From Sphaerulina vaccinii (lineage: Eukaryota; Ascomycota; Dothideomycetes; Mycosphaerellales; Mycosphaerellaceae): a DNA stretch of 64,000 nucleotides. The stretch's first letter is position 1. Every line of letters starts with the position of its first letter. The notes under the pieces were generated by a model that had not been told where the DNA came from, ran no database searches, and saw only the letters and a list, made by a program, of their open reading frames with translations. The stretch lies in contig JAKUDP010000016.1 of assembly GCA_022570795.1 (NCBI GenBank), forward strand, positions 558,001-622,000, in the 5' to 3' direction. Below are positions 35,193-46,098 of this stretch, one piece after another. The position numbers and the translations under genes were made by a program.

Positions 35193-35249
35193 ATGGGTAT
35201 GGGTGGTGGAGGTGGTGGATACTGTGGTCCTTCAGGCTGCTCCTGCTAA
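35193..35249 (+). other. Gly/Cys-rich mini-ORF, possible alternative 3' exon
   Basis: An 18-codon frame, MGMGGGGGGYCGPSGCSC, ends in TAA 123 bases after the stop of the Ala/Pro/Val-rich gene. A six-Gly run followed by three Cys at the very C-terminus is unusual for chance sequence. A GTAAAG donor (about 35083) and an AAAG acceptor at 35135 would join the upstream gene to it in frame, but the sites are weak. It may be a tail exon, a separate micro-protein, or coincidence. Confidence 0.3.
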
Positions 35250-35628
35250 GGCGAAGATGCCGAGTCTAGTATCTGAGATCTTGTAATGTAAATGGAGTTC
35301 ACCTGGGCTTGCTGTCAACTTATGATATCTGCTTTTGCGAAATGATAGCCACTGTTACATTTATCATACACCTCATACATGGCTCTGCTGCTCTCATGTG
35401 TTCGGGATAGTGCTGCGCCGGCCGTCCAGTGACACTAGTCCCACCTCGTTGAACGGATAGGCTCTGCTGTGATGGTTTCTCGTGGGAGATGAACACTATG
35501 CATGCTTGTCATATCTCAATTCCCAGCGCTGCGCTTTTGCTATGCACCCATACGCCCTGCTCCGTCCATGCTTCGCGATTTCGTACAGATCTCTATCTTC
35601 CCATTCACACCATAATCGTGCTTTGGCG
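35250..35628. other. Convergent 3' spacer
   Basis: A 3'-to-3' spacer of about 380 bases between the Ala/Pro/Val-rich gene and ERV25. Nothing distinctive was seen. Confidence 0.5.
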
Positions 35629-36382
35629 CTAGATCAAGTGCTTGGAACGGAAGTACGCCCTCAAATAAACAATCTGCCAAACCCCCAGCGCAACCAACAT
35701 CCCCATGGTCCCGATAGCAAACCACTTAACCCTCTCATTCGTTGACTCATTCGTATCTCTCAATTTCATCTCTCGACCCCTCAAATAATCCAATTCATCC
35801 ACGATTTCCTTCGCGACCTCTGAAATCCTTCTCAATTCTGCCTCAACAGGTTTGAGTTTTTCACCTGCTTGAATCGCTGACCAGTCTTTGGCATCGGCGC
35901 CTATGTCGATGTCGAGTTCTACGTGGCGTGTGGGTTCACCTGGTCCGGAGCGGTGGTTTAGAATGTTTTCGAAACATACGTCGAAGGCGCTGTCGGCGTG
36001 GGAGGTGAAGGCGTAGCGGGCTTCGCCGGAGACGTCGCGGGGGCGGGCGTAGTCGTTTCCTACTGCGTCTTTGATCTTTACAATCAATTCGTCAGTCGCA
36101 ATGTCATGTGGAAGTGGTATTGGTGGAGATGGATTGAGCTCGCAAGGGTTAACAAGAAGAGGGATCGCTACTTACATGCATGTTCAAAGTCTGGCCATCG
36201 CCTTTACTGCCACTGATGGTCGCTGTTACGACGACTAATTGGTCTTTGGCGACGAAGTTGCGAATGCAGCGTTCTTTGGAGGCCGATTCATGGCCGGGGT
36301 GGGCTTGGATGTCGAATTTGAGGGCAGAAACGAGCGGGAGGAGGAAGGCGAGAAGCAGCTTGAACGCCATTGTCAGACCCAT
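35629..36382 (-). CDS. ERV25: p24 family cargo receptor Erv25
   Basis: Two exons read leftward: 36382-36176 and 36075-35629, with a 100-nt GTAAGT...AAG intron; 217 aa. It has an N-terminal signal peptide (MAFKLLLAFLLPLVSA from the second in-frame ATG at 36370) and a GOLD domain with the paired cysteines of the family (ERCIRNF and FDVCFEN), including SGSKGDGQTLNMH ending at the junction. A luminal coiled coil follows (EAELRRISEVAKEIVDELDYL, split by charged residues), then one membrane span (WFAIGTMGMLVALGVWQIVYL). The short tail YFRSKHLI closely matches the COPI/COPII sorting tail of Erv25. The protein cycles between ER and Golgi in p24 complexes and helps export GPI-anchored and other cargo. 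Length is close to yeast Erv25 (211 aa). The start at 36382 versus 36370 is undecided. Confidence 0.93.
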
Positions 36383-36703
36383 ATCGAAGAAAGTGGCTGG
36401 GCTGTATAGAAGAGAAGACTGGACTCCTGATGGTGAAGTGAAGCTGGATGTAAACGTGGAAAGTCGCGGTTGAACCCCTGTTCAAAAAGAGGGTCTGATC
36501 TCGCGACTGCCGCCAAGCATCTCGCTAGTTTCTCTCAACTGCTCGCCAGAGTCACTTCACTTTCTTCACTTTATATGACTGACTCGACACCACAATAAAA
36601 TCACCTACGCGACGGCGACTTCGAGGAGGTACTGGAGATGAGTGTTAGGTCAGCGAGAAGATCATAGGCACGAAGCCGCCACCACAATCGCCACTCCGCA
36701 ACC
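36383..36703. promoter_or_regulatory. Bidirectional promoter between ERV25 and the UBE2O-like gene
   Basis: Only 321 bp separate two divergent start codons, so both genes must share this region. It includes a pyrimidine-rich CTTTCTTCACTTT stretch near 36558, common at fungal transcription start areas. No TATA box is obvious. Confidence 0.55.
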
Positions 36704-39586
36704 ATGAGTGGCGCTCTCGTTCTCCATCCAGACGATATAGTCGCTAGCAAGGCAGATGAGAAGTCGCTGGCAGTGGTGGAGCGAACACATGGCGACATCG
36801 ACACCCACACGCCATATCCGGGCAAGGACGAGGACGAACCAATCCATCGCGATAAAGACATATCGCAAGCCACTTTCAAGCGCTTCATGAGCATCGGTGC
36901 ACCTCCCAAGGACACTGTGCTGGTGCGATGGCAGAACGAGCCTAGCTTAGAGCTGCTTCCAGTATCGAAAGTGAAGCTAGTAGATCGATCACTTCTGGTA
37001 GGCGATATTGTCAAGCGTAACGTGCAAGATGCACAGTCTGGAGTGATCCTCAACACTTTCACAAAATGTACACTTCAGCCGATGTGCGATGTTACATATC
37101 AGAATTCCAAGACCCTCAAAGGTATTCTGCCACAAGGGAATTATGACCCTAGCAGTTCTCAATTTTGTGTCTATCCAAGCGGCAAGCCACAGCCGATATA
37201 CGATGTGCCAGCTTCAGAACTCATCGAAGCTGAAAATATCAGCGAGGAGTCTTTGGTCATCTACAAAGATTGGGTTGGCAAAGTGGAAGCTATTACGAAC
37301 AACATCCGAGTACGACTTTCTGACAATTGCGTGGTTGAGATTGGCGATGAAGCAGGCGAACACCCAGATGGTGCGATTGGTTCTTTCTGCGTGGGCGATA
37401 TAGCCAAGACGAAGAAAGGACAACTTCGAACGGGAACCTGGATCTTTGGTGCTTACAATGCAAACACACCACCCGTGGGTACTGTTGTGTCAGTGCAAAC
37501 AGTCGGAGCAGAAATCTCCTGGATACAGCGCAGGATTGGGAGTACTGAAGACCAGGAGCCGCCCTTCCTTCTCGAAGCAGAAGAGCTGGAATCTATGGAT
37601 TTCATGGTGTACCAGCGCGAACGGAGGCCGAGCGTCAGCGCGTATACAGCACAATCGACAGTTTCTAATTCCACAATCGATGTGCGTCTGGGCCACCGAG
37701 TGCGCTTCCGGGACCTGACTGGAGCTTGTCTCAAGTACAGCACACCAGAAGAGCCAAACAAGATCCCACGACTCGAGCGACAGGCCAATTTGGGATATGA
37801 TCTGAATGTCTTCGACGTGCTGAAGTTCGAGACAACAGTATCGATACAGTGGCAAGACTTGACGATTACCACAGAGAGATCCATTGATCTTCTGCCAGAT
37901 TCGAGCATAGACGATGAGCATGCAGCTTGGCCTGGCGAAATCTGCCATTCACTCCGGTTAACACCTGTGCCTGACATGGCCAACGTGCTGCAGCCTGAAA
38001 AGATTGGGGTGGTGCAAGCTGTCAACGCCGAGGAGCGTATGGCAAAAGTGCGCTGGCTTCGAAATGCACACATACACTATGCTAAAGATCCTGACGAAGA
38101 GGGTATGGCGTCGGCGGTGATTTCACACCAAATCACGCAAACTGTTGACTCAGAAGAAGAGATCAGCTTGTATGATATCGAGGCACCTGCAGCGTTGAAC
38201 TATCGACGCGGGGACATCGTACTTATCAACTCGCCACCTTACAACCAATTCATGGGCAGACCAATCGATACTACCTGGCTTGGTGAGTTGATCGACACTC
38301 CGCTTGATGGCAAGCTTATTGTTCGCTTGGGAGCTGCCACACAAGTTCAAGATGTCGTTCTCCGAAGAGAGGAATGCGTTGTGGCCATTAGGTCAGATGG
38401 AACCAACCAAGTAGACGCGTGGAATGACACAGGTCTTGATGCTTCGGACTTCGATGCGGACGAAGCTGAAGATATGGGCTATGACTGGGACAGCGACGAA
38501 GATAGCGAAGAGGTGGAAGAAGAACTGCCGATTCGCTACGAAGATGAGAATGGTGACGAGATGGACGAAGATGAGGTCGAGAACGACGAGTGGGAATCAG
38601 CCGACGAAGACGAAGACTCCATCATGCACGACGCGCAAGAGTTTCAGACTCCACCCACTTCGCATTCGGCCACGCCAATCGACAGAAGTGAAAGCAAACC
38701 TCATACAGCCGAGGCAGAACCTCCGCCATCATACGCGATACTAGACGGCGATGTCCCAGTAGACCACCGCTTTCGCAACGAACCTACAACATCAACCTCA
38801 GCACACACGAAGCGTACGCAGAAAGAGCACAAGATCCTACGAAATCCCACATCCCTTCCCCAAGGCGTCTACATCCGAGCCTGGGAATCACGCCTCGACC
38901 TCCTTCGCTGCCTCATCATAGGCCCATCCGACACACCCTACGCCAACGCACCTTTCGTGGTAGATTTCTACCTCCCACCACAATTCCCAACTGAGCCACC
39001 ACAAGTCTTCTTCCACTCCTGGCCTTCCATATCTTCCATCGGGACGCTCGGCCGAGTAAACCCAAACCTCTACGAAGACGGCAAAATCTGTCTATCACTC
39101 CTCGGAACTTGGGAAGGAACGAAAGGCGAAGGCTGGAGTGCGGCGAGAAGTACACTTCTCCAGGTCATTGTCTCCTTACTTGGTCTTGTATTGGTGAGGG
39201 AGCCGTACTATAATGAAGCTGGCTATGAGGCGTTGGTTGGTGATGAATCAAGTAAGAGGCCCAGTGCGCTTTATAGCGAAAGGGTTTATACGAGAGCTAA
39301 GGGGTTCTTGATCACTGCTTTGACTTGTCTTGACTCGGAAACGGAGAATGATAATAGTGTGGCTGGACTGAAAGGTTTGGAGGATGTGCTAAGGTGGTCG
39401 TACTTGGAAGCTAGTGGTCCTAAGCTTCTTGATGAGATGATCAAAGACGTCGAAAAAGTCTTGGAGAGAAGTGATGGAACGAAGGAGACGGATGGCTTGA
39501 CAGTCATGTCGAAGGGCGCTTGTATACCTTTGCGAAGAGTCCTGGAGAGGTTGAATGGACTGGCGGCTGAACAGCAATTACGATAG
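36704..39586 (+). CDS. UBE2O-like large E2/E3 ubiquitin-conjugating enzyme
   Basis: Uninterrupted frame of 960 codons. The N-terminal two thirds form repeated beta-rich conserved regions as in UBE2O (DTVLVRWQNEPSLELLP, LLVGDIVKRN, and GVVQAVNAEERMAKVRW). Residues about 580-645 are strongly acidic (DWDSDEDSEEVEEE). The UBC fold lies at about 708-850: LPQGVYIRAWESRLDLLRC, DTPYANAPFVVDFYLPPQFP, and the catalytic Cys in GKICLSLLGTW (about residue 795), followed by the VREPYYNEAGYE segment typical of UBE2O/BIRC6-type UBC domains. UBE2O acts as a combined E2/E3 on orphan ribosomal proteins and other basic clients. That role here is inferred from architecture. The gene is intronless, which is unusual beside intron-bearing neighbours but plausible. 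Confidence 0.93.
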   Translation: MSGALVLHPDDIVASKADEKSLAVVERTHGDIDTHTPYPGKDEDEPIHRDKDISQATFKRFMSIGAPPKDTVLVRWQNEPSLELLPVSKVKLVDRSLLVGDIVKRNVQDAQSGVILNTFTKCTLQPMCDVTYQNSKTLKGILPQGNYDPSSSQFCVYPSGKPQPIYDVPASELIEAENISEESLVIYKDWVGKVEAITNNIRVRLSDNCVVEIGDEAGEHPDGAIGSFCVGDIAKTKKGQLRTGTWIFGAYNANTPPVGTVVSVQTVGAEISWIQRRIGSTEDQEPPFLLEAEELESMDFMVYQRERRPSVSAYTAQSTVSNSTIDVRLGHRVRFRDLTGACLKYSTPEEPNKIPRLERQANLGYDLNVFDVLKFETTVSIQWQDLTITTERSIDLLPDSSIDDEHAAWPGEICHSLRLTPVPDMANVLQPEKIGVVQAVNAEERMAKVRWLRNAHIHYAKDPDEEGMASAVISHQITQTVDSEEEISLYDIEAPAALNYRRGDIVLINSPPYNQFMGRPIDTTWLGELIDTPLDGKLIVRLGAATQVQDVVLRREECVVAIRSDGTNQVDAWNDTGLDASDFDADEAEDMGYDWDSDEDSEEVEEELPIRYEDENGDEMDEDEVENDEWESADEDEDSIMHDAQEFQTPPTSHSATPIDRSESKPHTAEAEPPPSYAILDGDVPVDHRFRNEPTTSTSAHTKRTQKEHKILRNPTSLPQGVYIRAWESRLDLLRCLIIGPSDTPYANAPFVVDFYLPPQFPTEPPQVFFHSWPSISSIGTLGRVNPNLYEDGKICLSLLGTWEGTKGEGWSAARSTLLQVIVSLLGLVLVREPYYNEAGYEALVGDESSKRPSALYSERVYTRAKGFLITALTCLDSETENDNSVAGLKGLEDVLRWSYLEASGPKLLDEMIKDVEKVLERSDGTKETDGLTVMSKGACIPLRRVLERLNGLAAEQQLR

Positions 39587-39883
39587 TTGGAGGAGCTGCT
39601 GATCAGTGTAGCAGTTCGTGACTAGGGTGTAATACGACCATGGCTGCTATCCTATTAAGCTATGGACATACTATACTCTCCCTCGCAGCCAGCGCTCATG
39701 CAAAACCTGCTGGATTCTCTGAATGTCTTTGTGCCCGTTTCCGTCTATGTTGGATGGCTGCTGAGCAGCGCGAGCTGTAAGTGAAGGGCTGAGTGGCGTC
39801 TTCAACGCCAGACAACGGGTTAGCATGCGTTCATCCATATGGAGGACCTACGATGTAGCCTCCTTCTTCGACGAGCACATACA

Positions 39884-40050
39884 TGGTCTAGTGGTATGGC
39901 TGTAAGTCGCTGGCAAAGCTGACGCTAAGATAGGAGAGATCTACCCAGCTGTTCGAGTGGGGGGAAGAACCTCCAGCTTCTCTTGATATGTGAAGTCACA
40001 GGTCTATGTTGTCCGGGTTTGTCATTTGTTTGCCTTTGCTCAATCTCTTT
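39884..40050 (+). repeat. tRNA-derived SINE-like repeat, copy A
   Basis: Starts with TGGTCTAGTGGTATGGC, a good match to a tRNA A box, followed 56 bases later by TGTTCGAGTGG (39950-39960), a B-box-like sequence. The tail shares the GTCACAGGTCT and TTTGCCT motifs with copy B. It cannot be folded into a full tRNA cloverleaf, so it is not called a tRNA gene. Confidence 0.35.
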
Positions 40051-40148
40051 TCTTCGCTGGAATGTGATGTATGCCAAAGGCTCCCGAGCACCTACTGAGC
40101 AACGAGATTTCATATATGATATGTATCCTGACGTTCTCAACGACCACT

Positions 40149-40315
40149 TGGCTTAGTGGTATGGCTCGTAAGTCGTTGACATAGCTGACGCTGACATTCG
40201 AGAGAGAGACAGTTGCAGATTGAGGACAATGATAGCCTCAGTGCCTATGTCTCGTAGATTCCAATGACACAGGTCTGTAATGTTCGTCTTGGCAATACTT
40301 TTGCCTCTTGTCACT
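40149..40315 (+). repeat. tRNA-derived SINE-like repeat, copy B
   Basis: Begins TGGCTTAGTGGTATGGCTC (A-box-like) and runs parallel to copy A through GTAAGTCGTTGAC and AGCTGACGCT, with a weaker B-box-like CATTCGAGAG at 40195-40204, then GACACAGGTCTG and TTTTGCCTCTTG. Roughly 265 bp from copy A in the same orientation, so it could be a diverged tandem duplication rather than two insertions. Confidence 0.35.
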
Positions 40316-40731
40316 CACTTTCTGTCACTCACTCGTGGACTTGTCCTGGAAACACCCGTGCTGAGTTGAGTGTTATCATGATATGTAACATATAACGTAC
40401 TGATTCTAGCAAACGACAGTATGTACGCCTTCTCGCTCCATTCCCATGCCATGCCATGCTGTTTGTCTGGCTTTCCTTTCACATATACAATCGTAGCCTC
40501 ATGCCAGTCATCCACATATGTCATATCTCGTAGTAGAAATGCCGCAAGATTCCAGAACAACAACTCCTCGTAGCAGCATGATGCCATTGATACTGAGAAT
40601 CATAATGCCATAGATGCTTTTCCCAGATTCCTCATGCATCGTCATTCAGAGAAGCAAACGCCATTGTGCGGGTATCGTCGTCAGTCGAGATAAATGCTTG
40701 TAGGTGTGGTTGTAGGTGTGGGTGTGGGTCA

Positions 40732-42462
40732 TCACTCCGGCGCATATCGCCACTTCGCCGAGCGAGTCTTGATGCGCTTGCTAGAGCCGCATACACTACC
40801 AATGTCTGCAGTAGGATAGTAGACCATTGGTTGTCCGCCACTCATAGGTACAGCGAGGTTGCCAGAGTCGTCCACTGTGAGGGTGTCGCAGGTCAACAGC
40901 TCTGTGACTTTGGTGCCAGCATCATAGCCAGATGCGAGAGTGAGCGTGTAACTTGTGGCGCCGGAGCCTTGATTCGTCAGGATCGTCACCATTTTGCCTT
41001 TGCGCATGGCGATGGTGCTGTCGTCAGTGTAGAAGTGGTAGTTTTGATAGGTGAGGTAAGTCGAGTCGTCATCTGCGGCGTTCTTGCGAGCGGCATTGAA
41101 TGTCGTGGTCGCGATGTACAGTTCGCCATCTGTTGGGTAGCCTGAGAGCCAGATTGCTTCGCGGTCCCATGGGTATGCGTTGCCTGAACCACTCCAGCCA
41201 GTGTTCAGGTAGTGCAGTTCTTGTCCGTTGTAGACAACAGGGATGCCGTCGGTCAACATTGTTCCTGCGAGCACGTTCTTGGCGAGCGCAAGATCTCCAT
41301 TTTGGCCTCCAACACGTGGCTGATCGTGATTTTCGGAGAATGTGCCGAGCAGAGATGTGTCTTGATATGCGCCTGCTTTGATCGTATCGATCATGTCGGC
41401 TAAATTGGCAATTGTACCAGAGCCTACAAAGGCAGCAACTAGTGGGAAGTAGCTATTGCATGAGTTAGCATGATATTCGACAGACTGTCACCAATGATGC
41501 ACACTCACAATGCATAGTTGAAGACACCAGGTATGTAGTCTTGGTAGCCAGCAACGGTGTCACTGTCTGAGAGGTACACTTCTCCGAGCGAGTAGATGCC
41601 TCCAGCGGCTGATTGGAATGATGCCCAGAAGCCGGTGTTGACTTCCATGACTGAGTCAATACGAAGGCCGTCGATACCATAATCGGAGATCATGCCGGCG
41701 ATCCATGAGTTCCAGATGTCTTGCACATCCGAGTCTTCGGTTCGAAGGTCAGGTAAAGGAACGTTGGTGGATCCCATCCAACATTGTTCGACGTTTGTCT
41801 AGAGCTATGGTCAGTACTGGCTTACGTCAGCCAAGTGATAGTAAGAACATACCAAGTTCGCAGGTAAGTAGTTGTTGACACAGTAAGGATGAAAGTAGTC
41901 CTCAGAAGGGAACTGAGGAAAGGTGCTGTAGTCAACCGAACTTGGTGATCCGATGTAAGCGAGGTGGTTGACAACGATGTCAACCATGAGGTACTATGGC
42001 ATTGTCAGCAGATTCCTTCGTAGCCTCGACCTCGTGCCGCCAGCATCAAAGAACAGTGTTACTCACCATGCCCCTTGAGTGAAGCTCTGCTGAAAGAGCC
42101 TTCAGATCATCGGCTGTACCAAAGTGCTCATTAACTGATTCAATGTCGTCCTGCCAGTACCCGTGATATGCCTGGCCGTCGGCAGAGTCTCCTTCGACCT
42201 GATGCGTGACGGGCGAGATCCATATAGCGTCGAAACCCATTCCTTGGATGTAGTCGAGCATGTTGGTGATGCCCACCCAGGTGCCGCCGCAGTAGACGGC
42301 ATCGTCTGTAAGGCACGGTGCAGTTGTAGAGCCATCGGTACGCGCAAAGCGATCAGTGAAGACTTGATATATCGATCTACCTCTCCAGGCCGAGCTATCC
42401 GCACCAAGCACAGCTGAGGGCAATGCCACAGCCAGCAGTGCGAGCGCACTTGTAAGATGCAT
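40732..42462 (-). CDS. Secreted alpha-amylase, GH13 (Taka-amylase type)
   Basis: Four exons read leftward: 42462-42067, 41993-41853, 41798-41509, 41452-40732; 515 aa. A signal peptide (MHLTSALALLAVALPSAVLG) is followed by the GH13 barrel: WRGRSIYQVFTDRFART, then region I DIVVNH (about 137-142), region II GLRIDSV with the catalytic nucleophile Asp near 227, region III GEVYL with the general acid Glu near 252, and region IV FSENHD with the transition-state Asp near 318. These positions agree with Taka-amylase numbering plus its signal peptide. It hydrolyses internal alpha-1,4 bonds of starch outside the cell. There is no starch-binding domain. The C-terminus ends in a basic KRIKTRSAKWRYAPE tail not usual for the family. 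Each splice junction restores GH13 motifs. Confidence 0.95.
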
Positions 42463-45400
42463 GATGCCAAGACTTGTCGACAGTTGGGATGTGTTTGTGT
42501 TGTGATTCGTGTTCCTGACACGGGTGGTTCTTTGTTTGTAGCTGTGTTCTAGTGTTGATAAGACAAGTCGAATAGGTACAGTGTAGTATGATGTGAGTGG
42601 ATCATGTGCCACTGGTCACGATCACAATAGAGCTGCAGCTGAGGAAGGAAGTGAGTGGAGTGGAATGAATAGGACAATAAGGGTACTTAGCTCAATGTGA
42701 ATGATGACTGCGCATGCAAACAACTTTATGCTTTCACACCCACTCACCTACCGGCCTCAGTTCTACATCGTTCAACACTGCCATGTCTTCACTTCAGCTG
42801 GGCTCACACCTCCTGGGCGCATGGTATCGTCACAAGGCGTGCATATAGCTCCATCGGCCGGCGCCAATGCCCGGAACAGCAGTAAGTCTCTTGGTGAAGG
42901 AACGACGATGATGCCACAAAGGCCGGAACGTGTGTACCAGGGATTGCTGTCAGCAAACAGTAGACGATGAGATGCTGGTACCAATCGCAGGCCGATCGTT
43001 TGACGAAGGGCACGATGTGGTGGAGGTGTAGCTTATGTTCCTGTGGCTTCGGGCTCGACTAGGGCCAGCTCGGGTCTAAGCACGTATGCACGATGCGGCA
43101 TGTCGATCCGTGGTTTGGAGGAAGTGAGCGCCTCTACCGGTGTTGCGCAATGCTACAGCGTGGTGCCGCTGACTGAAGACCCAGCAATGGTTGGGTGGCG
43201 GGAGCGCCGAACGCATCTGGCTGAGACCACGAATTGATGCTGAATGAGTCTTTCCAAAGAGACACCGGAGACTCTTGAGTGGCGCATCGGACGGGACTGT
43301 AGCTTGATCAAGAGGTTACAGGAGTTTCTGCCACATGCTTTGTCCATCTTGCCTCTGAAGTTTCGCGTAGCAGCACGTAGATTCGTGGGCGCTCGCGGAG
43401 TGGGCTTTCTGCAGCTGCCAGCATGCCACATGCAACCAGCAGATCGTGGAGTTGATCTTCGCGAGTTGACGCGCGCATGTGATGGGGTTGCTCGGTTGAG
43501 CATCGATTCGGCTGTGTTTTGTTGGTTGTATTGTAGAGCGTGAAGTGAGTGCGGTCTTTGGCGGTGCTGTGGAGCCGTTTTGCTGTGGAGCCGCAAGACA
43601 GGGGTCAATCCTGGTCGAGTTCCTTCCTCTTGGAACTCTCCAACTCGATGGGAAGCAAGGAGAGACATTTTTCACTATGCTGCGTCTATCGCATTGTTTC
43701 CACGACATCAACTCACGTTCGTCAGCTTCAGGAACAATTCTCTACGTATCTCAGGCACGACACAGGCACCAACGGGACCTGCGACGGTCCGTGATGCTTG
43801 TCCACGGAAGGCTTCGAAACAGAGTTCTGATATGTTTGACGACAGCTTACTTCCCACCTCTGGGACAAACTCCTGTCGTCAGCAATGTAACGCCCCGCGT
43901 GGAAGGGAGTCTGATGAGTCTTCCGCCAACTTTACCAGATGTCAACAGCAAGATGTCAGCGTTGCCCTCGGCTGTAGAGGGCCTACCCAGCTTCTGAAAG
44001 GCTCACCGGCTACCAAGTATCCTCGAATGACAGCTCAATACTGCTCTAGATCGACACTGCGCTCTCTCGCATGACCTACTTCTGTGGCCTATGGCTGCAG
44101 ATATGCCACTTGTGCCCCCAAGATGCATGGTCTGCTGAGCACTACAGCGAAAACGGCAGGTCCAATTCTTCAGGCATCATCGTCACGCAGCAGATCAGCA
44201 ACGACTAGCGAGACGAAGCCAAGCATACCAGTCCGGACACATAGCGAGGAGAAACTGAATCAGATCGCGGGGAAAGGTACACCGAGCCTGAAGTTTCATG
44301 TGCTCACAGAAGCAACCCATGACGCTGAGCTGTATCCGAATACGCGGTAACTTGGAGTTGCACATGCATTCTATGGCTATGTCTCGTCACGAGTCTAGCA
44401 CCTACGTCCAAGTTTCGACACATAGCTTGACCTTCTCGAAAGACAGAAGGCATAAGAGACCGGCTGTCAGCACACCGACATTCTCTCGCCCACTTCCTCC
44501 AAGCGGTCAGCAGCCAGGTCCGCGAAGCAGTACCTTTGAGTGCCTTGCATGACCGCGCACGGTACTGACTGTTCACGACTGCTCCTCCCGTCCGGCTGCC
44601 ACCACCAAGAGACAATTCAAGATGTATCCTCCGAGACCCGTCAGCACTTAGAAGCGAAATCCGCCAACGAGAAGCTACAGGTGCCTTGTACACCGCAATA
44701 ACGACCACGCGCCTCTATACCACGACAGAAAAGTATCAATGTATACTTCCGAAATGGCTTAGAAACTTGCCAACGACGACTCACGCGTGCCTTTTGTACA
44801 CGGAGGTACAGCTTGATGTATAGCAAGCCACCTCTATCACCACCACTACCACGAGGTAATGTAATCTCCATGCTGCATGCATGCAGGTCAGCCACCACGA
44901 GGTGCTCATGCATGCATAACGGGAATCCTTAAAGCTGCCAGGGTAATGTATACGCTGCAGAACCGAAACGGCCACGATATTGAACCTACCATTTATCGAT
45001 GACTTGCACACCAAGATACGTGAACCTATAGCCTATAGCATGATCTTCCGCTCACACATATGTCATCCTACCCCCGCAGCAAGAACCATAGATGCGTCAA
45101 TCCCTTTCTTCCATTCTTCCACCATTTCCTCATATGACAGTCACAATTGAATAATAATTTCCCGGCTTCCATGTCCTGGTTTGCTGCCTTACTCCGCACT
45201 CCGTACAACCCATGATGCATCACTAACACGTCAGGATGTGTGAACGCCATTAGGGTAATGCCGTTCTTTCCGTACCTCGCATGCAGTTGGTAAGAGGGGG
45301 CAGAGTGTTCAAACAGTGTTCAATGATGTTGTGTGAGCACCGAGTTGCCGCCGAGTGCGCATTCGTGGGCAACACAAGATGTTGTGACGAGAGCGGAAGA

Positions 45401-46098
45401 TAAGAGAGGTCTTTTTGTTGCTTGGCACTGAAGTTGTGAGCAGCAGCAGCAGCAGCCTCATTCTGGCAAATGCTCTGTATGATCTGCCCACTTCGATGCG
45501 CGCACGTGGATCTTCCGGTACTGCAGAGAAGCGGTGACTGAATTCTGGTCGATGGAATCCCTTGCTGGGTGAATGCGTGGTAGGCAATATGGAAAGCTGC
45601 GCTTGAAGCGCTTGAGATTGTGTGAAGCGCGGGCCAGGTGGTCGCTTCAGCATGTGTGTTTGAGAAGCACTTTCGATGAACCTCGGGTTTCGTCTTTGGT
45701 TTCTCCACAATTGGGAGCAGCTATGTGCATTAGACTGCACATGCACCGCACAAATGCTCGATGTGAGCTCGGTTGGCTTCGGACATCTGGGGAGGCGAGT
45801 GGTCAAAGATTCTCCGAGGCCGCGCACGCAGCAATCATCATTTGCTGAACTTTTCGATATGTCTTGCAGCCATTGTGCATTGTCTCGGAGGAGTTGCCTT
45901 ACACTGCTTATCGCGTCGAGCACAGCAATAAGGCTGCAGGGCTGTGTCGTGGCAATATCAGCATGGAATGGAAGATGTAGTGTAGCGCGTTCTCCCGAAA
46001 AGCGGAAAGCCACATGTAAGCAGCGCCGCCCGCCATCCTTAAGCAGCGGCAATCAATATGTCTTGGTTCGGGTGCGACTGTTGCATTGACATGCAGCA
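42463..46098. other. 3.6-kb region without a supported gene
   Basis: The left edge is the promoter of the amylase gene and the right edge the 3' flank of the MAPKK gene. Frames up to 247 codons exist (for example minus 45309-46052), but they overlap frames on the other strand and show no domain. A short (GCA)n run lies near 45440-45457. No RIP signature is seen. Confidence 0.5.

Larger units (their letters stand above)
39587..40731. other. Convergent intergenic region with a duplicated pol III-box-like sequence
   Basis: About 1.1 kb between the UBE2O-like gene and the convergent amylase gene. It holds two diverged copies of one sequence (separate entries near 39884 and 40149). No protein gene is supported. 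Confidence 0.5.

Noticed and set aside
45309..46052. 247-codon minus-strand frame downstream of the MAPKK gene
   Set aside because: Lies in the 3' flank, lacks any domain and overlaps other frames on both strands.
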